From Pedobacter sp. R20-19 (lineage in GTDB: Bacteria; Bacteroidota; Bacteroidia; Sphingobacteriales; Sphingobacteriaceae): a DNA stretch of 64,000 nucleotides. Each line of letters starts with the position of its first letter. Position 1 is the stretch's first letter. The DNA is taken from contig NZ_JCKI01000002.1 in the NCBI RefSeq assembly GCF_000708265.2, forward strand, positions 248,001 through 312,000, in the 5' to 3' direction. A program made the translations under genes and the position numbers. Positions 61,518-64,000 of the stretch are shown piece by piece. The notes under the pieces were generated by a model. The model made no database searches. It saw nothing but the letters and a program-made list of their open reading frames with translations, and was not told the origin of the DNA.

Positions 61518-62711
61518 ATGAAAACAATCGATCAGTTAAATTTTAAAGATAAAAAAGCGCTTATCCGGGTAGATTTTAATGTGCCTTTAGATGATGAATT
61601 TAAAATTACCGATGATAAAAGGATGCGTGCGGCATTGCCAACCATTACTAAAATATTAAATGATGGCGGTTCTGTTGTGTTAATGTCTCACCTGGGCAGA
61701 CCAAAAGATGGCCCTACTGATAAATATTCTTTAAAACATATTCTGGGCGATTTATCCCGCATGCTTGATCTGGAAGTAAAATTTGCTGCAGATTGTATAG
61801 GTGAAGATGCTGTTAACCAGGCAAAAAATCTTTTCCCAGGAGAAGTGTTATTATTAGAGAATCTCCGCTTTTACAAAGAAGAAGAAAAAGGCGATGTAGC
61901 TTTTGCTGAGAAATTATCTAAACTGGGTAATGTTTATGTGAACGATGCATTTGGTACAGCCCATCGTGCGCATGCTTCTACTTCCATTATTGCACAGTTT
62001 TTCCCTGATGCAAAATACTTCGGTTATTTAATGGCTTCAGAGGTAGAAAATGCAGAAAAAATCTTAAACCATGCAGAACGTCCGTTTACGGCAATTATGG
62101 GTGGTGCGAAGGTTTCAGATAAAATCTTATTGATTGAAAAATTATTGGATAAAGTAGATAACCTGATCATCGGTGGTGGTATGGCTTATACTTTTGCGAA
62201 AGCACAAGGCGGTGAAATTGGTACTTCGCTTTTGGAAGCTGATAAGCAAGAACTTTCATTAGAGTTGATCGAGAAAGCTAAAGCTAAAGGCGTAAATTTA
62301 ATTTTGCCAGTAGATACGGTAATTGCTGATAAGTTTGCGAATGATGCAAATAAAAAAGATGTAGATTCAGGTCAGATTCCTGCTGATTGGATGGGATTAG
62401 ATATTGGTCCAAAATCAGTTGCATTATTTCAGGATGTGATTAAAAACTCTAAAACCTTATTGTGGAATGGTCCGATGGGTGTTTTTGAAATGGAAAATTT
62501 TCAAGTAGGTACAAAAGCGGTGGCCGATGCTGTGGTGGCTGCTACAACTGAGAATGGTGCCTTTTCATTAATTGGAGGTGGTGATTCTGCTGCTGCAATT
62601 GCTAAATTCGGTATGGAAGATCAAGTTAGCTACGTATCAACAGGTGGCGGTGCTTTATTAGAATATATGGAAGGTAAAGAATTACCTGGCGTTAAAGCAA
62701 TTAACGGGTAA
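61518..62711 (+). CDS. pgk: Phosphoglycerate kinase
   Basis: A 397-residue monomeric glycolytic kinase that makes ATP and 3-phosphoglycerate from 1,3-bisphosphoglycerate. The substrate site includes RVDFNVPLD near residue 20, SHLGRPK near 61 and [15 protein letters not shown] near 116; the nucleotide site includes MGGAKVSDK near 196, WNGPMGVFE near 320 and GGGDSAAA near 355. It ends [19 protein letters not shown], the family's C-terminus. Complete. Cotranscribed with the GNAT gene upstream; REP-like hairpins follow its stop. Confidence 0.97.
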   Translation: MKTIDQLNFKDKKALIRVDFNVPLDDEFKITDDKRMRAALPTITKILNDGGSVVLMSHLGRPKDGPTDKYSLKHILGDLSRMLDLEVKFAADCIGEDAVNQAKNLFPGEVLLLENLRFYKEEEKGDVAFAEKLSKLGNVYVNDAFGTAHRAHASTSIIAQFFPDAKYFGYLMASEVENAEKILNHAERPFTAIMGGAKVSDKILLIEKLLDKVDNLIIGGGMAYTFAKAQGGEIGTSLLEADKQELSLELIEKAKAKGVNLILPVDTVIADKFANDANKKDVDSGQIPADWMGLDIGPKSVALFQDVIKNSKTLLWNGPMGVFEMENFQVGTKAVADAVVAATTENGAFSLIGGGDSAAAIAKFGMEDQVSYVSTGGGALLEYMEGKELPGVKAING

Positions 62712-62726
62712 TCTTACTTCGAATTC

Positions 62727-62771
62727 GTCATCGGGTGAATAATAGGCTATAGTTTATATTCATCTGATGAC
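62727..62771. repeat. REP-like hairpin, copy 1
   Basis: GTCATCGGGTGAATA / TATTCATCTGATGAC pair over 15 positions (one G-U type change) with a 15-nt loop. Nearly identical to the hairpin at 62835. It lies 16 bp after pgk and may also act as its terminator. Confidence 0.8.
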
Positions 62772-62834
62772 TATTTGATAAATTTGGTTATCAAATAAAT
62801 AAAAATTATGGGCGACCTGCTCATTTCATTTTTT

Positions 62835-62879
62835 GTCATCGGATGAATAACAGGCGACAGTCTATATTCATCCGATGAC
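62835..62879. repeat. REP-like hairpin, copy 2
   Basis: GTCATCGGATGAATA / TATTCATCCGATGAC, 15 perfect pairs, loop 15 nt. It is 108 bp from copy 1 and touches the stop codon of the Y1 transposase gene, as REP hairpins near RAYT genes often do. Confidence 0.85.
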
Positions 62880-63448
62880 TATTTAAAAGACATGCGTTTA
62901 AAATCTAACATCGCTTCACTCTCTTTGATAAATTCATCTTTTCTTATTCCGCTTAGTATAAAAAATAATTCCTTATTACATAAAGTCCCATTTCTCAGTC
63001 CAGCTAAATCCAGGTAAGATGAAAATCGCCATTGGTTTAAGTGTCTTGCCAGGCCAGCCCTGACTGGATTTAAATGAATGTAATGAGCGCATGTTGCCAA
63101 GTAATTTATAGCGTTATTATTATTTTTATCGATCAGCTCTTTTGCTTTTGTTTTTTGCTGAAACAAGGAGCCACTTCTACCTTCCTGAAGATTAATTGCT
63201 CGTGTATAAGACCTGAGCAAAATTCCAATGGCATTATTTAAATCATTAGATTTGAAATCTTCAGGAGTAAGTATCATTAAATGAAAATGGTTAGGCATTA
63301 AGCAATAGCAAAGTATATCACCATGTGGAATCAATTCTTTCCTGATCTTGTCTAGAAAAAACAAATAATTTGCTTCTGTAAAAAATATTTTTTGGCTATT
63401 ATTTCCTCTATTATAAATATGATAAACAGAATGGGTCTCGAATTTCAT
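62879..63448 (-). CDS. REP-associated tyrosine transposase (RAYT, Y1_Tnp/IS200-like)
   Basis: A 189-residue HUH nuclease. The start VYHIYNRGNNSQKIF is typical of the family; the metal-binding HUH pair is in CLMPNHFHLMIL near residue 57; the catalytic Tyr is probably in LLRSYTRAIN near residue 90; and CAHYIHLNPVRAGL plus WRFSSYLDL complete the domain. Single-domain, no TnpB partner, no classical IS ends, which fits the domesticated RAYT group that acts on REP sequences. Two REP-like hairpins lie directly downstream of it. Confidence 0.9.
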   Translation of the reverse strand: MKFETHSVYHIYNRGNNSQKIFFTEANYLFFLDKIRKELIPHGDILCYCLMPNHFHLMILTPEDFKSNDLNNAIGILLRSYTRAINLQEGRSGSLFQQKTKAKELIDKNNNNAINYLATCAHYIHLNPVRAGLARHLNQWRFSSYLDLAGLRNGTLCNKELFFILSGIRKDEFIKESEAMLDFKRMSFK

Positions 63449-63784
63449 TTCTAAATATAATAATTTTGCAACAGCATACTATTTACTACTATAATGTAAT
63501 ACATGCCTCTAATCTCATATTCTATTTCAAAAAAAAATTAACTCCTGATCACTATCGATCAGGATCATTCTGCCAGTTTGTGGCTTTATTTATTCATTTC
63601 TTCAATAATTAGTCTAGATTTGGAGAGAAGCGTTATTCTTTGGGATTAATTCCCACTTTAAGAAATTGCTTCTTATAAAGTATTGGTTATAAGTGTGTAT
63701 GGTGTTTTGTGAGTATATCTAAAGTTGTCTATTAATTTAATTATACCACTCTAATGTAACAAAAAAGATGTTGAAAACTTTTTT
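63449..63784. other. Non-coding region before mraZ
   Basis: 336 bp, AT-rich, with no gene. The transposase promoter is expected at the left; no other feature is seen before the MraZ-type repeats. Confidence 0.4.
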
Positions 63785-63826
63785 GTGGTAAAATGTGGTA
63801 AAAAGTGGTAGAACTCTTTACTTTTA
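63785..63826 (+). promoter_or_regulatory. mraZ control region: three GTGGTA boxes and promoter
   Basis: GTGGTA occurs at 63785, 63795 and 63805, an exact 10-bp period. MraZ binds such short G-rich direct repeats (TGGG-type with 5-nt spacers in E. coli) upstream of its own gene. The boxes end 8 bp before a -7-like TACTTTTA at 63819-63826, so binding would block the -33 region, consistent with autorepression. Confidence 0.75.
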
Positions 63827-63853
63827 CACTAGATAAAAAGTGTAGATACCACT

Positions 63854-64000
63854 ATGACCCAACTTTTAGGAGAATTCGATTGTAAACTTGACGCAAAGGG
63901 ACGCCTTATGGTGCCTGCTGCGCTTAAGAAACAATTGCCTAATGCAGAGAAAGAAGGGCTTATTATCAATCGCGGATTTGAAAAAAATCTGGTGATCTAT
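63854..64000 (+). CDS. mraZ: Division/cell wall cluster regulator MraZ, 5' part
   Basis: The first 49 codons of mraZ; the rest lies beyond the window. MTQLLGEFDCKLDAKGRLMVPAALKKQL is the SpoVT/AbrB-like N-terminal repeat with its DxKGR...P hallmark, followed by the start of GFEKNLVIY. MraZ is a ring-forming DNA-binding protein that controls the dcw operon, normally followed by mraW (rsmH), ftsL and penicillin-binding protein genes. Three direct repeats upstream look like its own operator. Confidence 0.95.
   Translation, partial: MTQLLGEFDCKLDAKGRLMVPAALKKQLPNAEKEGLIINRGFEKNLVIY

Overview
The window looks like chromosome from a Pedobacter-type member of the Sphingobacteriaceae (Bacteroidota). 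It is AT-rich. It carries two ECF sigma/FecR/SusC/SusD loci and several promoters that fit the Bacteroidota form TTTG-N19-TAnnTTTG. It ends in mraZ, the usual first gene of the division and cell-wall cluster. The genus is inferred from protein style, not from a marker gene.

Layout. 1-9.9 kb: housekeeping and stress genes: a sensor kinase (cut at the left edge), a BrkB/YihY membrane protein, an M23 lipoprotein with YjbQ, kduI and kduD for uronate breakdown, a beta-carbonic anhydrase, a Crp/Fnr regulator, and a HAD hydrolase overlapping a CatA-like acetyltransferase. 10.0 kb: tRNA-Ala(GGC) behind a consensus promoter. 10.5-20.4 kb: a regulated uptake locus (sigma, FecR, SusC with STN domain, SusD, TlpA-type thioredoxin, alpha/beta hydrolase) without a glycosidase. 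20.5-22.5 kb: a divergent NmrA/HxlR pair and a decayed gene. 22.7-41.4 kb: a pectin/rhamnogalacturonan-type utilisation locus: two GH78 rhamnosidases, sigma, FecR, SusC, SusD, GH28, GH29 and an AraC regulator. KduI and KduD at 3.9-5.6 kb could process unsaturated uronates released from such polymers.

42.6-56.2 kb is the unusual part. A Wza-like export lipoprotein at one end and a GT2 glycosyltransferase plus a WecA/MraY-type transferase at the other frame six small secreted proteins (starts at 44099, 45069, 46150, 47157, 48296 and 53796). They share almost no sequence, but each has a signal peptide, a Gly-Cys soon after it, exactly four cysteines in the mature part, and a tail of [IL]-D-[DN], a membrane helix and basic residues. 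In five of the six the fourth cysteine immediately precedes the tail motif. This resembles tripartite exosortase-type sorting signals. The sixth gene overlaps the glycosyltransferase by 4 nt. I read this as a family of sorted surface proteins tied to an exopolysaccharide pathway, with the processing enzyme outside the window. Inside the same region are a HEPN/NTase-like operon with a divergent S24-type repressor, a metzincin-like protease followed by three tandem haem-motif (CxxCH) lipoproteins, and a three-copy 130-bp palindromic repeat.

56.3-64 kb: gap, a NUDIX-HTH regulator divergent from a GH3 glucosidase, a GNAT acetyltransferase, pgk, a REP-associated Y1 transposase with two REP-like hairpins at its 3' side, and mraZ preceded by three 10-bp-spaced GTGGTA repeats.

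All assignments come from reading the sequence and from knowledge of the families. No searches were run.
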